Positions 37,551-49,700 of a DNA stretch of 64,000 bases are shown piece after piece. Position 1 is the stretch's first letter, and each line of letters starts with the position of its first letter. This DNA is from Nothopassalora personata. Taxonomy: Eukaryota; Ascomycota; Dothideomycetes; Mycosphaerellales; Mycosphaerellaceae. The stretch covers positions 2,046,001-2,110,000 of the forward strand of contig CM066290.1 of the NCBI GenBank assembly GCA_033816765.1, given 5' to 3'. The notes under the pieces are model-generated. The model searched no databases and was not told where the DNA came from. It worked only from the letters and a program-made list of their open reading frames with translations. A program made the translations under genes and the position numbers.

Positions 37551-38229
37551 TAATTATATACAAATTAGCTTATTTACCTATAAGCCGTAAGAGCTAAGGG
37601 GGTATATTACGATCTAGTGCAATTAGGCTTACAATTAGGCTTAAAGCTTAAAGATCCATTTACGTAATTATATTAGTTATTTACTTATACCTGTTCTTTC
37701 TAAGTATATATAGTCTTATATAGACACATGTAATACACTATCTACTTTAAGCCGGTCCTTCAACCAATCAATATATAAGCCAAGCAAGTGCATGATTCAA
37801 CCAGCTAATCAGCTTGCTAATTAATGCCATAACGCGTCACAAGAGCCAATCTATAGGGGGGGGGAGACAATTATCCATCGACATCCACTGTCCGTCCCAG
37901 GCCGCGGCTATAGTGCGTGAATTATTCGTACATCTGGCCATCGCGTGGACACATACCTTGCCTACTTATCGCACGCGTTTGCCCCAGCTCCTCGATAAAT
38001 TTAGATGGCCGAAGGCCCGAAGACTGCTTTGCCCTACCTAGACTGGCCCACATTGTAACTGCGGTGCTCTGCCGCTCTCTACGGGATATAATATGGAGCT
38101 TGCTAGATGCTGATTCGGTTGCGGCAGTTGGACGATTTAGTAAAGTCAGCTCAGCAGAGCAGGAGGGTTCCATGGGCGCTCTGCTGTTGGGCAACTTTCT
38201 CTGTTACCTTTGCTTCAAGGACTGCAGCG
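37551..38229. promoter_or_regulatory. P450 upstream region
   Basis: The first 200 bases are RIP-mutated. From about 37740 on, the sequence is unmutated and ordinary. A G run lies near 37856-37865 and a TATA-like GATATAATAT near 38087-38096, about 135 bases before the P450 ATG. Short open frames here have no recognisable domain. It probably carries the P450 promoter and, before the island inserted, may have faced the PKS-NRPS promoter. Confidence 0.5.
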
Positions 38230-39842
38230 ATGAAATTGCTCTTGTTGGGTGCGCTGCTTGTATGCCTCGGCCCCATAGTCAAGCTTTTCCAGGTACGATC
38301 CGCAGGCCATACATCCATCTCAGGAACTGGTCTTGCTTAACGATACACTAGATTGCTATACGGCCTCGAGATCCTCTTGCACACGTTCCCGGCCCATGGT
38401 ATTCCAGATACACTGCCCTCGTGTTCACATACAACGCACTTGTACCACGAGTGCATGTTTACGTCCATAATCTGCACCAGAAGTATGGTCCGGTCGTGCG
38501 GCTCACACCTGACATGGTGGCTGTCGCCGATGCAGATGGCGTTGCAGATATATTCCGTTCGAGTCGTGGATATTTAAAAGGGCCAATATATGAGTCGCTC
38601 ATTCGAAGCTTTTTCGCCACCAGAGATCCCGTTGTGCATGGCCAGCGTCGTCGACTTTTCGCCCGACCACTTGCAAACTCCAGTTTGCAAACCTTTTGGG
38701 CAGATGAGATCCGGGATCGTGTCACCCTTACCATACGACGAATCAAGAATGAGGCTAAGACGAAGCCCGAGGGCGATGTGTATCACTGGTGGAACATCAT
38801 GGCAAACGACATTGTGACGAGATTGTCATTCGGAGAATCGCTCAATCTTCTGGAATCAGATGAACATCTGCCGTACATCGAGGCTGTGAAAAAGACGTTG
38901 AGATGCTCTGCGCTGAATCGGAACTTTCCAAGACTGATGCCACTGCTCAAATACCTACCAATATCCCGATTGCAAGAGATCCTCAACGCCCGACCTAAAG
39001 TCGAGCGGTATACCAAGATGGCAGTTGAGAACTTCCGCCCACAAGCCAAGCTGCAGGACGATAGTGGCAAGAATCGCAACATCTTCACGCAGATTGTGGC
39101 TCGTGCCGATGAGCTGGACCACGAGACAGTTCGATGCATTACAGACGAAGACATTCACGACGAGGCTCTGACGCTAATGATCGGTGGCACAGACAGCACT
39201 TCCTCTACCCTGACGTACGCGACTTGGGCTGTGCTGTCCCATCCCCAGATCCAAGAAGAGCTCGAAAAGGAGGTCGGTGTTTTGTCTGACGAATTTTCGC
39301 ATCAGGAGCTTGAGTCCGCTCGTCTGCTCAACGCTGTCATACATGAAACGCTGCGTCTGCATGGACCTGTTTCGGTCGGGCTACAGCGTGTGGTGCCACC
39401 AGGAGGTGCTCGCATGGCAGGATTCGACCTTCCTCCAGGTACTGTGGTGTGGCCACAAATGTACATCGAGCATTCACTCCGGCTACCAGAAATAGGTACT
39501 GACATCTATCACAGGTACACTACACGCTATGATCCCTCGATTTGGCCCGATCCATTGAAGTTCGACCCAGTTCGATTCCTGGACGTCAAGCTGCCATCCA
39601 TGGCGGAGGGCAATTTGACACCCACGCAAAAGAAAGTCTACGTACCTTTTGGCGGAGGTACTCGTATGTGCCTCGGGATGAATCTGGCTTACATGGAGCT
39701 TCGCTTGGGGCTCGCGCTGTTCTTTAGGGAATGTAGAGGGGCAAGATTGTCAGAGGCGATGTCTGATGAGGATATGGTACCCGAGTGCTTCTTCGTGAGC
39801 TCGCCAAAAGGGCGAAAGTGCTTGATAACGCTACCAAAGTAG
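38230..39842 (+). CDS. Cytochrome P450 monooxygenase
   Basis: Join of exon 1 (38230-38292) and exon 2 (38352-39842), 517 residues. The intron (59 nt) has GTACGA, a CTTAAC branch site and TAG. Splicing yields a hydrophobic N-terminal anchor (MKLLLLGALLVCLGPIVKLF) followed by DPLAHVPGPW, the Pro-rich hinge of microsomal P450s. I-helix MIGGTDSTSST is at about 297-307, ExxR (ETLR) at 353-356, and heme loop FGGGTRMCLG with Cys461. It is an ER-bound, heme-dependent oxidase that needs a P450 reductase, and is a likely tailoring enzyme for the PKS-NRPS product; the site it oxidises cannot be read from sequence. It ends 25 bp before the convergent aminotransferase stop. Base composition is normal, with no sign of RIP, although both flanks are transposon DNA. 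Confidence 0.93.
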
Positions 39843-39867
39843 CGTTCGGGCTGGGACTGTCTACGTT

Positions 39868-41070
39868 TCAGTATTCGTCTACCAGCAAGGCCCAATCATG
39901 CTCTTCCTTCCCGCTCATGATGTCGGTCAGGCTGTCTTTTATGACCTGAGAACACGAAAACCCATCTACAGGCTCAGTTGTGATCTCGAGGTCCCTCCCC
40001 TCAAAACAGATGGTGTCCACTGGCATGACAAAGAGAGCGGTCCCTGACACGAAGGCTTCCACAATTGTTCCCTGCGCATGAGACTCAGCTATCTCTGGCA
40101 TCGTAATCTGTCGCTCGACCACTTCGATTGTAACGAACGCTCCAGCAGCTCGCTGTATTCTCTCTCGTGCCAGCTGAAGAACACTTGCTCGAGTGATACC
40201 TGGCAATATGAGTCCTTCTTCCAACGTCGGTGTGACAAGATGCCACTTCTTCACTTCGACCCGTAGCACGATGAAGAAGTTACTAGCGCCGGCCTCTGTG
40301 ATACGCCTCTCTGGTCCGAAGAGCCACAGGATCTGATCGTAACCTCGCGACTTTGCTTGGCTCTGTATGGCTAGAGTTGGACCATAATTGGCACCTATTT
40401 TGGCATTACCATATCCGCCGGGCCAAGAACGGTTCTGGTCTTCATCAGATGCCAGCAGCTTCATGCTTCGCTTTCGTGCTGCGATGGGTGCCTGAGATGC
40501 TTCAGGACCAGTGATAGATCCCGTGAGCTTAGGAAACACTGTCAGGAATATATAGAGTAAAGCTGAGCGTGGCCGTAGCGTAGCCAGAGCTTCATCGGTC
40601 CCAACCAGAGTCGGCCGAATGTACAGTGATCCTTCTCCCTGGTCTTTTGGCAACCATTTCGGTGCTTCCTGAGCGCAGAGAGCCACTATCAACATCTCCA
40701 GCTCAGAGGCCTCGAAGTCTGGCAATGCGACTTGAGCGGCCGAGCGACGCATACGCTTGCAATTCTCTTTGGATCGAAAGAGTCGAAGACGTCCATCGGA
40801 GCCACGAAATAGCTTCAGTCCTTCGAAGCATTGGGTGGCGTAGTGTAAAGCTGACGCAGAGGGCGGAACTGGGATCAGGCCGTAAGGCTCGAGCGATGGG
40901 GACGACCAGCCAGTGCCCACATCCCAAGATGCAATGATCATGTGGTCTGTATGATACCCTAGTAGGCGTACTTCGAGGGAATCCGAGGGAGGCAACGGTC
41001 GCGGGTTGCTGTTCAATGTTTTGCTTAGTCGGCCAGCGACCAGCCCGGCCGCGTTCGTTCCTTCTGCCAT
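39868..41070 (-). CDS. Branched-chain amino-acid aminotransferase (class IV, PLP)
   Basis: 400 residues from the ATG at 41070, which sits in a strong context (CACCATGG). The open frame extends 54 codons further but only to a GTG at 41232, with no ATG, so the shorter form is preferred. Family marks are FEGLKLFRG, YIRPTLVGTD, the PLP lysine in GYGNAKIGANYGP (Lys224), TEAGASNFF and LEEGLILPGITR. BCATs interconvert Leu, Ile and Val with their 2-oxo acids using glutamate. With no targeting signal in this form it is probably cytosolic. Beside a PKS-NRPS it is a plausible supplier of the amino acid loaded by the A domain, distinct from the housekeeping copies (inference). It is convergent with the P450. 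RIP-mutated repeat DNA begins within about 250 bp of its start. Confidence 0.92.
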   Translation of the reverse strand: MAEGTNAAGLVAGRLSKTLNSNPRPLPPSDSLEVRLLGYHTDHMIIASWDVGTGWSSPSLEPYGLIPVPPSASALHYATQCFEGLKLFRGSDGRLRLFRSKENCKRMRRSAAQVALPDFEASELEMLIVALCAQEAPKWLPKDQGEGSLYIRPTLVGTDEALATLRPRSALLYIFLTVFPKLTGSITGPEASQAPIAARKRSMKLLASDEDQNRSWPGGYGNAKIGANYGPTLAIQSQAKSRGYDQILWLFGPERRITEAGASNFFIVLRVEVKKWHLVTPTLEEGLILPGITRASVLQLARERIQRAAGAFVTIEVVERQITMPEIAESHAQGTIVEAFVSGTALFVMPVDTICFEGRDLEITTEPVDGFSCSQVIKDSLTDIMSGKEEHDWALLVDEY

Positions 41071-41854
41071 GGTGACTGCTACCTGTTGTTGCACTGCGGC
41101 ACAGCACTTGAACCAAATCTCATTCCGCCGATGAAATGCTTGGACGGCAAGAGCCTCCACCCACGGTGCGCAGGAGGTTTCACATGTTCGGTACGCTCTG
41201 GATCTCTTGATCTCCCTATATTGGCCGTGCACGCTAGACCTAATTGGTAGGGCCCTCCCTAGTAGTCTAAGATGTCACAATCCAAGCGTGACAGTGTAGT
41301 CTCGTTATAATAGTGGCTCCGTACAGGTGTCGATATATCGCTATATAGCGACTATATTATATCGATAATTGAGATGTTACTACCTTAGTAGGTAACTTAG
41401 CTAGTACTCTTATTAGGACTACTAAAAGAGTATATAGAATCTTAATAGTAAGGTAAATACTAGTTACTATTATATACTAAAGTACTTAGTAATACTAGAC
41501 TACTCTAAGGATAATAGCTACCTAGCTCTTATTATCTAAGAGTCTATATTAATTAATTAATCATTCTATTAACGTACTATATAAGTCTAAGACTATATAA
41601 CACGGGTTGTAGCCTACGACTAAATTTAACAATAGAAAGAGAAAAGCCCCGTCGCGTCTAGACGTAAAGACTCTTTAGAAGGTCGTAAGTAAAGCTTAGT
41701 ATTTAAGATAAAGGTCGAATATATTACTACGTAAGCGCGCCGCGTACCTAGTAGTAGTGCCTTATATCTTATATTACGGGTTATTACCTTACCCTAAGTA
41801 TCGGATAAGTTTTACGTTATACTACGAAGGTAAGAAATTTTTAAAATGCCGCGC
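41071..41854. other. Aminotransferase upstream DNA grading into RIP-mutated repeat
   Basis: Up to about 41320 the sequence keeps CpA and TpG and should contain the aminotransferase promoter. Beyond this it is AT-rich repeat DNA with no identifiable element. A 12-bp palindrome CGCTATATAGCG lies near 41340. The boundary with element A2 is at 41855. Confidence 0.45.
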
Positions 41855-44800
41855 TATTATAATTTAGGCTAAGCTACAACAGCATATACGCCTATTAGCT
41901 AAAGAAGTTACGTGTAATGCATAAGATTACTAGCTTACTAGTAACTTAGTAATTTAGGATTACTCGCTTACTAGTAACTTAGTAATCTAAGATTACTCGC
42001 TTACTAGCGACTTAGTAATTTGAGATAAGACTACTATAAATCTCCTTTATATTTAGGAATGCTAAGAACTCTTATAGTTTCAATGCGTTTAACTTACTAT
42101 TTAATATTACTATTTAGAATATACCGAAATCTAATCTCTACTATACTATTTCCTAAGTCTTTATAAGACTAAGATAACTACTACTTTATTACTCTCTCTC
42201 GACTTTTTATTAGCCCGAGAATAAACCTAATTAAGCTTATCTTCTTAACTTATAATATTATTAGGTTATACTAAGCCTAATCGCTTAAAACGCTCTCTAT
42301 AATAGGAGACTAATAGAGTGAACGGGGAACACCCGCCCTTAGTAAAGTAAGTAGAGCCCGACGACCTTAGACCTCTAATAATGTTATTAAAGCCCTAGCT
42401 ACTTATATAGGCAACGAAAATCTTAAGGTTAGTAAGCTAGAATACTACTATAGCGAGCGAGATAAGTTCGATACTTAGGTTACTTAAATAGATATATACT
42501 TCTTATTTAACGCTATAGAAGAGAACCTTAAGCCTATCTTTACTACTACCTTCCTTCGAGAACGAGTATAGTATTAGGTTAAACTATTCCTTAGGAACTA
42601 CCTAGATAGCTAAGGTAACGACAACTTAAGCGGAATCTTTCTATCTTACGGATATCTTAAGAAAGTAATAAGAAGCGTCTTTAGTATTTTAAATAAAATT
42701 ACTACTATAGTATACATTATTTAGCACTTAATATAGAAAATATCTACTACTAACTATACTACAAAATTCTAGAAGTACGCCTAGCTTACTAATTAGGACG
42801 ATAAAGTACTTTAAGTTATATACTAAAGAGGACTAAAGGAGTAAGTTAAAGATAAGTTAATAAGGGACAGAAGGGAGATTAAGGACTTAGGCGGTTTAGT
42901 TAGAGTTACAATCAATCTTAACGACAAACTCTACGAGAGAGCTTTAGAGCATCAATACGACTCTAAGGTATCTAGAAAGGCTAGATATATACTAGGCTAC
43001 GACAATTAAAATAATAGAGGCTTTAATAATATTTATAATAACTATAAGCCTAAGAACTATACGCTATACTATAGAATATAACCGATAGAGCTTAACGTTA
43101 CCTAAAAGGATTATAAGATTAGGAATAGGGACACGTTTAGGCCTAAGAGTTTAAAAGCAAGTATTACCTACTATATCTATAGTAAAGAAGGCTATATAGT
43201 AAGGGATTACTACGGTAAAGGAATATAGTACGTCGTAAGCAATTTAATATAATATAATAGGAAACTAGTAAACTTAAGAGTAGAGTTAGATTACCGGGTA
43301 ATACCAACTATACTCGAGGAGTAGCGGAGAGAGTTAGTAACGGAAGCAATATACCTCTCCTAGACCCCTTATAAGGACGAGTAGGATACTATAGTTATAA
43401 GAACTACCTACGATAGTTTAATAATATCGAATAAACCGGACTACTAAAACGAGCCTACGATAAGGAAGAAGAAATATAAGCGTAGCGCGATAGAATTATC
43501 GAAGAACTAGAAGACGACATATTACGTACCTAGGATAATAGTATCCTAGGAAGGCTTCGACAAATCTAAGACTATATTAGGAATGCCCTTAATAAGCTTA
43601 ATAAGCTTAAAGTAATCTACGAGGAAAGTAGCGAAAGAAGCCTAGGGAATACGTACGACTAGTTAAATATACAATAGTAGAATATTACTAGCTAAATTAA
43701 TATTTACGAGAGGTAGAACCGGATATTTAGGATAATAGTACAAAGAGTTAACTACGAGATTAAATTCAAATCTCGAAATAGTTATAGAAGCCTTTATTAG
43801 CAATTCTATTACTAAGACTCGTATTAAGTTTACTACGCCGCGAAATTAGGCGTAGGGTATTAGCCTTAGTAACCGAGAGGAACTATAGGAGTAACGTATA
43901 GGTAAAACGCTACGCTCCGAGAAGTAGATATCAACGAATCCTACTTTAACGATAATAGAAGCAATAAAGAAAACTAAGACCTAGGATAGAACGGATCGTA
44001 GTTACCGGAACTATAGAAAGAAAGTTAAGAAACTACCGGGCTAGATACTATCGAGGAAGATTAGGATCCGGAAGAATTAAGCGAAGAAGATTCCTCCGAA
44101 GGAGAAGAGAGCGATACTAACGACAACAACTAAGAACTAACCTTTACGATTAATGCACCTAAGAAATTATATAATATAATCGTACACCTATAAAGAAGGT
44201 ATAAAGAATTCCTACCTAAGATAGGCGGACGAAGAGTACTATACTCTATTAAGTTCGATAAGATACTCGACACCCTACGAGGCATAGCCTAGGAATACCT
44301 ACTTATAGAAATAACCGAGAATCTAGTAACCGCTATTATAGAACAACTACCGATAGGGAGCCGAATAATAGGTACCGGATACCTTATACCGTTAGGAATG
44401 TTCGTATTAAATAAATTACGAAACATAGTATAGTACGTACGCGTACTCTACTTAGGAACGTAGAAGATCTAGGAATGCTAACGAATATAGGTATAGACAT
44501 AGAAAGGCTCGCGCTAGGTTTAAGCGGAGGCCTCGAGACACGAAGTACGACATTCTATATACGAATAGGGAGAAGGATCGACTCCTTAGGAATAAGCAAC
44601 CGAAAGGAGTTATGCAACATAAAAAAGACTTAAGTATTACCGATAGTAGAAGCAGTCTTCCGAATATAAGTAATCGTTAGTAGTTAAAGGACTAAAGTTA
44701 TAATTAATTCCGGAGTAAGCGGGAATTTTACCTCCGAGACATTTATAAGGACTAAAGGGATCGTAACCCGAAAGAAAGACGAAGGGTATAAATTAATCGC

Positions 44801-45243
44801 AGTAGACGGATTATCCTTACCTAGTATAGAGCGAGAGACGATACCGCTACTACTAGTAATCTAATAGTACTACGAGGAAATTATCTTAGATATTACTAAC
44901 ATAGCTAGTTATAATATCGTATTAGGTATACCTTAGTTAAGAAAGCATAATCTAGTTATTAACTAGAGAAGAGGAGTACTTACATTTAGGAAATGCGATT
45001 ACGTTATCGACATTTAGCCTACGTAGTAGTAGCGTTCGCTAGTAGATAAGGTAAGGAAATAGCTAAACGAGATATAGCTTACGTCGACTAGAAGGATAGA
45101 AGAACTACCTTCGACCGGGATAGACACTAGCGTAGGGCCGCCGGGTTATAAAGTTACTAGAAGTAATAGAAGTAATGTACTATCGAAGGATACTAACATC
45201 TTAGAGTTAAGTATTCCTAAGGAGTATCGTAAGTAGTCGCGAC
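41855..45243 (+). mobile_element. Ty3/Gypsy element A2, 5' part, interrupted by B1
   Basis: LTR at 41855-42282, then gag and the start of pol in plus orientation, matching A1 (reversed) and A3. The zinc knuckle region near 43165-43225 has lost its Cys residues to Tyr. The protease block near 44640-44880 reads NSGVSGNFTSE where A1 has DSGASGNFTSE, so the catalytic Asp is lost by a G-to-A change. The element stops at GTCGCGAC (45243), where B1 begins. A3 shows how the sequence continued. The 3' part is not in the window. Confidence 0.85.
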
Positions 45244-45689
45244 TATAAGGGGCGGGCCCCTGTTTCTTAGCATAGGCTACGCCTATACGTTCGGATTACT
45301 TTCCGACACCTTTTCTTCGGATAGCGTGTAACTTCCCCTTTCTTCTATATCGAACTTATTATAAACTTTATAGAACTTTAGTGTATACGTCGTTTACCCG
45401 TAACATTAAGTTCGATCCATTTAAATTAGCTAGGCACCTACTATTAAAGAGACGGGATACGTAATAACGTCGACGGGTAGCGAGAACCCCGGGACTAGTG
45501 CCCCGAATAAAAACTTCTAACTTATGCTTTAGTAACTATACTAGCGATAGTAAGAGATATAAGCCGAGTTAATTATAACGTGCGCCGCTTTAAAAGAATC
45601 GGAAGACGCTCGTCGTTAGTTAACACCTATAGTCTCGCTACTAGTTTATAATAAGACGACTACTAGTAACCTAATAAGACAGTTACTAT

Positions 45690-46720
45690 AGACGCTAAAC
45701 GCCGCCGCACCCTCGTCGCGTACCGGAGAAGAACCGTCGGGTCCTAGAGGTTAGAACCTACCTTCCTAGGACGGTAAGGTAGAGACATTCCGCGATTACT
45801 TCTTAAGGTTAAAGAGCTCTTTTAGGGTACGATCCGCCCTAAAACCGACGCTCTCTAAGGAGTATTACTAGAATACGATTAACGACACCTTACTAGCGAG
45901 AGAGCGTACTAGGATACGGCACTTCTAGGATAAGGGAGACGGCGAACTTAGGAAGGACCCCGTTACTTTCTTTACGTAACTTAAGAAAGTCTTCGGTAAT
46001 AGTAACGAGCGCGCTAAGGCTCTAGAGTAGCTTACTAAGATTAAACATACGAACGGTTAACCTTAGTACGATTACTAGATAAAATTCGACGGACTCCTAC
46101 TAAGCGCCGGCGGAGAGAACTAGAGCGACGACGCGAAGATTAGTTACTTACGTAACACCTTCTCGAACCCCGTTCGGATGTACACGGCGGCCATGCCGAA
46201 GAAGGAGGACTACTACGAGTTTACGGGGGAGGTCGAACGGATTATAACTAACCTCGAGGACACGGACCAGTTCAAAATAGCCTATAAGAGGTAGAAGGAC
46301 AATAATAAGGACTCTAGTGCGACCGCTATAGTTACTAACCGTTCTTTTACGAGAGCGGCTAGTAGCTAGGTTAATACCGATAGTAACACTATTATAGTAC
46401 CAACCCGGACAAGCGGAGGCCGCTCTAGAAGTCGTAGAGATCGGAAGGAGGATAAAGGGAGGTAGAGAGTAAAATAGGTAGATACCGCTAAGAGAGATCG
46501 TAGGCGCTAAGAATAGCTCTACTTCCGCTATAGAGCGAGCGGACATCGAGTAAAGGATTGCCCGTACGCCGTAGTAGTCAATCCTACTAGGATTAACGCG
46601 GCCTCGGTCGCGCCGGTCCTAGAGGACGATAGGTTTAAGTCGGGTCCTAAAGAGATAGGAAAAGACTAGCTCCTAGTCGAAAGCTAGAACTAGGAGATAA
46701 AGAAGCACTAGTAAAGGGGT
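45690..46720 (+). pseudogene. Gag of B1, RIP-broken
   Basis: A gag-like charged protein with many TAG/TAA in Gln positions. Near the end the zinc knuckle reads YFRYRASGHRVKDC where CxxC is expected, both Cys now Tyr through TGC to TAC. A 132-codon open frame on the other strand (46148-46546) is a by-product and not a gene. Confidence 0.75.
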
Positions 46721-49700
46721 AGAACGCAGTTAAGAGTTCTATAAATAGGAATCTTATATATACCGACGTACTCCTAAACGAAAGTTACGGAACGTTTACC
46801 CTTATAAATAAAGTATATATATACTACGCTATAATTAACGGAGACCTAGCGAAAGGCCTCGGTCTTACGTATATTAGTAACGAGAGCCGTAAGGCTATAG
46901 GGTTTACGAAGGCGATACGGAACTCGATCGAAGGAGTAGTCGCCTTCCGTATAGAAATTGCCGGAATCTACTAGGTAGTTTATACTTACGTCGTACCTAA
47001 TCTAGACTTCCCTATAATCCTAGGGAACCCGTAGAAGGCGTATAATTAGATCCGGACTACGCCTAAAAAGCGCCGGTACTACTATAGCTTAGTAAAGAAA
47101 TAGATACCCGAAGGGCGTAACTACGAAGAACACGAGTCGGGTAAGCGTTTCGCTACGATTGCCGCGGTAACTGTAGAAGATATTAAGAAAGCCCTTAGTA
47201 AGAAGGAGCCGTCTACGCGAGAGAAACTTAAGAAGAGCTTACCTCTAGAACTTTAGGATATATTACCGCTATTTTCTACTAGGGAAGCTAATAAACTAGC
47301 TCTATACCGCGGCGACCTTAACTATAAGATTAAGATACGGACGAAAGCCGACGGAAGCCCGGAACTATTTCCCTGGGGACCGCTCTATAGCATGTCTAAA
47401 GACGAGCTACTTGTCCTCCGGAAGTTACTAACGGAACTATAGCGTAAGGGTTATATTCGCCCTTCTACCTTAGAAGCGGCGGCTCCCGTCTTGTTCGTAA
47501 AGAAGCCCGGGGGAGGACTTAGGTTCTACTACGATTATAGAGCATTAAACTCGATTACTAAGTAGGACCCTTATCCGCTACTATTAATCCCGGAAACTAT
47601 TTAGAACCTAACGGGCGCTAGATAGATTACGAAGGTTAACGTTATTACCGTATTCTATTACCTCCGGATAGCTCGAGGCGAAGAGTATAAGACGGCTTTT
47701 CGAACTAGATTCGGTCTATAGGAGTAGCTAGTATACCCGTTCGGTTTATCCGGGGTCCCTATAACATTCTAGCGGTACATTAACAGTTTATTACGGGACT
47801 ACTTAGACGACTTTGCCTCGGCCTACGCTAACGACGTTGTTATTTACTCCGACGGAATAAAAGAGGACTATTTCTAGAAGGTTCGTATCGTACTCTAGAA
47901 GCTTTAGGACGGAGGCCTATTCCTAGATCTAGGGAAGTATAAGTTCGTATAGAAGAAGGTTAAGTACCTTAGGTTTATTATATATACCGACGGGAGAGGA
48001 GTAGGACCCGACCCCGAGAAGGTAGCAGTAGTAAAGGACTAGAAGGCACTAGTTACCTAGAAGGAAGTACGGCGTTTCTTAGGCTTTGCGAACTACTACC
48101 GGATGTTTATTCTAAACTATTTAAAGCTCGCCGAGCCCTTAACGTTACTAACCGGTAAGAATAAGGTGTTTTCCCAGGGAGATCGTTAGGCTAATGTGTC
48201 TAAGGCCCTAAAGGATAAGTACTATAAAGCACTAGTTTTAGCCTACTAGAACCCGGAGCTCCCTATCTTTTTAGAGACGGACTATAGCGGCTTTACGCTT
48301 AGAGGCGCCCTCCTATAAGAAAAGGACGGAGTTGTAAAACTAGTAGGATTCTACTCGAAGAAGCTTAATAAGGCTAAGATTAACTACGACATTTACGATA
48401 AGTAGATACTCGCGGTAGTATCTTATCTTAAGGAATAGGCTCCCGAGTTAAAAACATATAGGCCCTTTATAATCTAGACGGACTATAAGAACCTAGAATA
48501 CTTTATAACGAAGAGATAGCTTTCCGAACGGTAGATCCGGTAGGTTAAGAAAGTTATAAAATTCTAGTTTTTACTAGTGTATAGGCCGGGTACCGCGGCG
48601 ATTATACCGGACGCCCTTTCTCGAAGGGAGTAGGATACGCTTAGGTAGGACGATAAGTTATTATAGTATCGTAGGTTTCTTAAACCGGACATCGTAAAGA
48701 ATTAGCCGGGCTTAAAGGGGGGAAGCGAGGTAGTAGTAGACGCTAGCTCTACTATAAAGGTTTTGTTAATACGAATCTTAGCTACGTAGTTCGAAGGACT
48801 ATCCGCCGTAGAAGAGGCGGATTTACCGGGCGTACTACTAGGACCCTTCTAAGACTAAGAGCTAAACGACCTCTAGGAAAGAACTATCGAGAAGGATAGT
48901 ACGTTCTAAGCGGTATACTACGCGATTAAGGTAGGAGCGCGTTTACTTCTTAGCGAGGTAAAACTTAAGGTATAAGTAGGTAACTATAGTATCGACTATA
49001 ACGGGTATCTTTACTACCGCGGTAGGATTTAGGTACCTAGAGCTCCTAGTTCTACGGAGTCCGACTATAAGGAGGCGGACATAGCAATCCTATAGAACGA
49101 CACCCTTCGAACTAAGCTAATATAATCCGTGTACGATTTACCGGTATACGGCTACCCTAGCCGGGACTCTATAGTATCGATACTAAGTCGTAACTTCTAC
49201 TAGCCCCTATAGTCTAAGCACGTAAGGCAGTTTTTAAGGAACTATAACTACTACGGTAGGAATAAGGTATAGAGGGAATAAAAACACGGCCTCCTATAAC
49301 CCTTACCGGTCCCCGACCGATTCTTCTAGGAGATCTCGATAAATTTTATAACGGACATACCCGAGTCGTAAAGGAACACTTACCTCTAGGTAATTAAGGA
49401 TCGACTAAGTAAGACCGTCGTTTTAGAAGCGATGTCTACTATAAAGGCCGAGGACTACGCCGAAAGGTTCTTAGACTACTAGGTAAGATACTATAGCCTA
49501 CCTTAAGCTATTACGAGTAACCGGGGTACTAACTAGATGGGCACCTTCTAGAGAACCTTCTATCGTTTAACCGGTGTAAAATAGAGGCTTAGCTCCGCTT
49601 ACTACCTATAAACCGACGGAGGCCCGAAACAATTAAACTAGGAAGTCTAGACTTACCTTCGTAACTATATTAACTATAAGCAGTCCGACTAGAAACGCTA

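Noticed and set aside
39496..39514. Possible intron in the P450 (GTACTG...CACAG)
   Set aside because: It would be only 19 nt, below any functional intron, and the frame continues sensibly through it.
41071..41232. 54-residue N-terminal extension of the aminotransferase
   Set aside because: It contains no ATG, only a GTG at its start; the ATG at 41070 has a strong context and gives a normal cytosolic BCAT length.
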